Origin: Actinoallomurus liliacearum
GTDB taxonomy: Bacteria; Actinomycetota; Actinomycetes; Streptosporangiales; Streptosporangiaceae
DNA: 64,000 nucleotides
Direction: 5' to 3'
Assembly: GCF_039542035.1 (NCBI RefSeq)
Contig: NZ_BAABHJ010000004.1
Location: 36,252 to 100,251, forward strand
Shown here: piece by piece, positions 63,953-64,000 of the stretch
Layout: the number at the start of each line of letters is the position of its first letter
How positions within the stretch are numbered: the stretch's first letter is position 1
The notes under the pieces: model-generated
What the model was told of the DNA's origin: nothing
What the model saw: only the letters and a program-made list of their open reading frames with translations
Databases searched by the model: none
Position numbers and translations under genes: made by a program

Positions 63953-64000
63953 CACCGCCGCACCGCCGCACCGCCGCACCGCCGCACCGCCGCACCGCCG
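63953..64000. repeat. Octanucleotide tandem repeat, six perfect copies, truncated by window edge
   Basis: CACCGCCG is repeated six times without change from 63953 to the last base of the window, with an imperfect copy before it (63945-63952). The 8-bp period shifts any reading frame at each unit. The true array length cannot be seen. Confidence 0.9.

Overview
The window is high-GC DNA with strong GC bias at third codon positions, frequent GTG/TTG starts and many 1-14 bp gene overlaps. It also carries a RamB-type regulator beside isocitrate lyase, a class III lanthipeptide locus and a glucosyl-3-phosphoglycerate synthase. Together these point to a filamentous actinomycete chromosome, possibly Streptosporangiales; that placement is inference. 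No rRNA, tRNA, transposase, integrase or CRISPR array was seen.

Layout. 1-1.4 kb: the end of a class III lanthipeptide synthetase (LanC-like part only) and a previously uncalled 32-codon precursor gene overlapping its 3' end. 1.4-9.4 kb: gpgS, a RamB/ScfR-type regulator divergent from aceA, a secreted M1 peptidase and a secreted beta-helix protein, several of them closed by perfect hairpins.

8.4-42.5 kb: a large cell-surface polysaccharide locus of the Wzx/Wzy type. It has an initiating sugar-phosphate transferase, a Wzz/BY-kinase, two flippases, two polymerase/ligase-type membrane proteins and eight recognisable glycosyltransferases or GT-like proteins. dTDP-sugar genes (rmlA, rmlB, wecE) imply dTDP-4-amino-4,6-dideoxygalactose rather than rhamnose, since no rmlC or rmlD is present. 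A WbqC-like protein, two methyltransferases, two sugar epimerases, a UDP-sugar 6-dehydrogenase and an AsnB-type amidotransferase could decorate the polymer. An LCP-like protein, a membrane EEP phosphatase and a low-molecular-weight tyrosine phosphatase could control or attach it. Two adjacent GT2 genes share an almost identical 362 bp 5' block but have different middle and C-terminal parts, which looks like recombination-driven change of specificity. RNase Z sits inside the locus and is probably unrelated to it.

42.6-49 kb: a secreted, highly charged protein built of 12-residue repeats. It is followed by a CitA/DcuS-type two-component system divergent from a nitrate/sulfonate/taurine-type ABC importer; the spacer contains repeated GCGAT/ATCGC half-sites.

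49-64 kb: mostly ordinary genes. These are two aldehyde dehydrogenases, a CDP-alcohol phosphatidyltransferase, two secreted or membrane alpha/beta hydrolases, LysE, a PucR regulator divergent from a class II aldolase, and an HNH nuclease. The less ordinary items are a pair of overlapping genes that share a module, two small or low-complexity secreted proteins, a coding-like gene remnant at 60.6 kb, and an octanucleotide tandem repeat running off the right edge.
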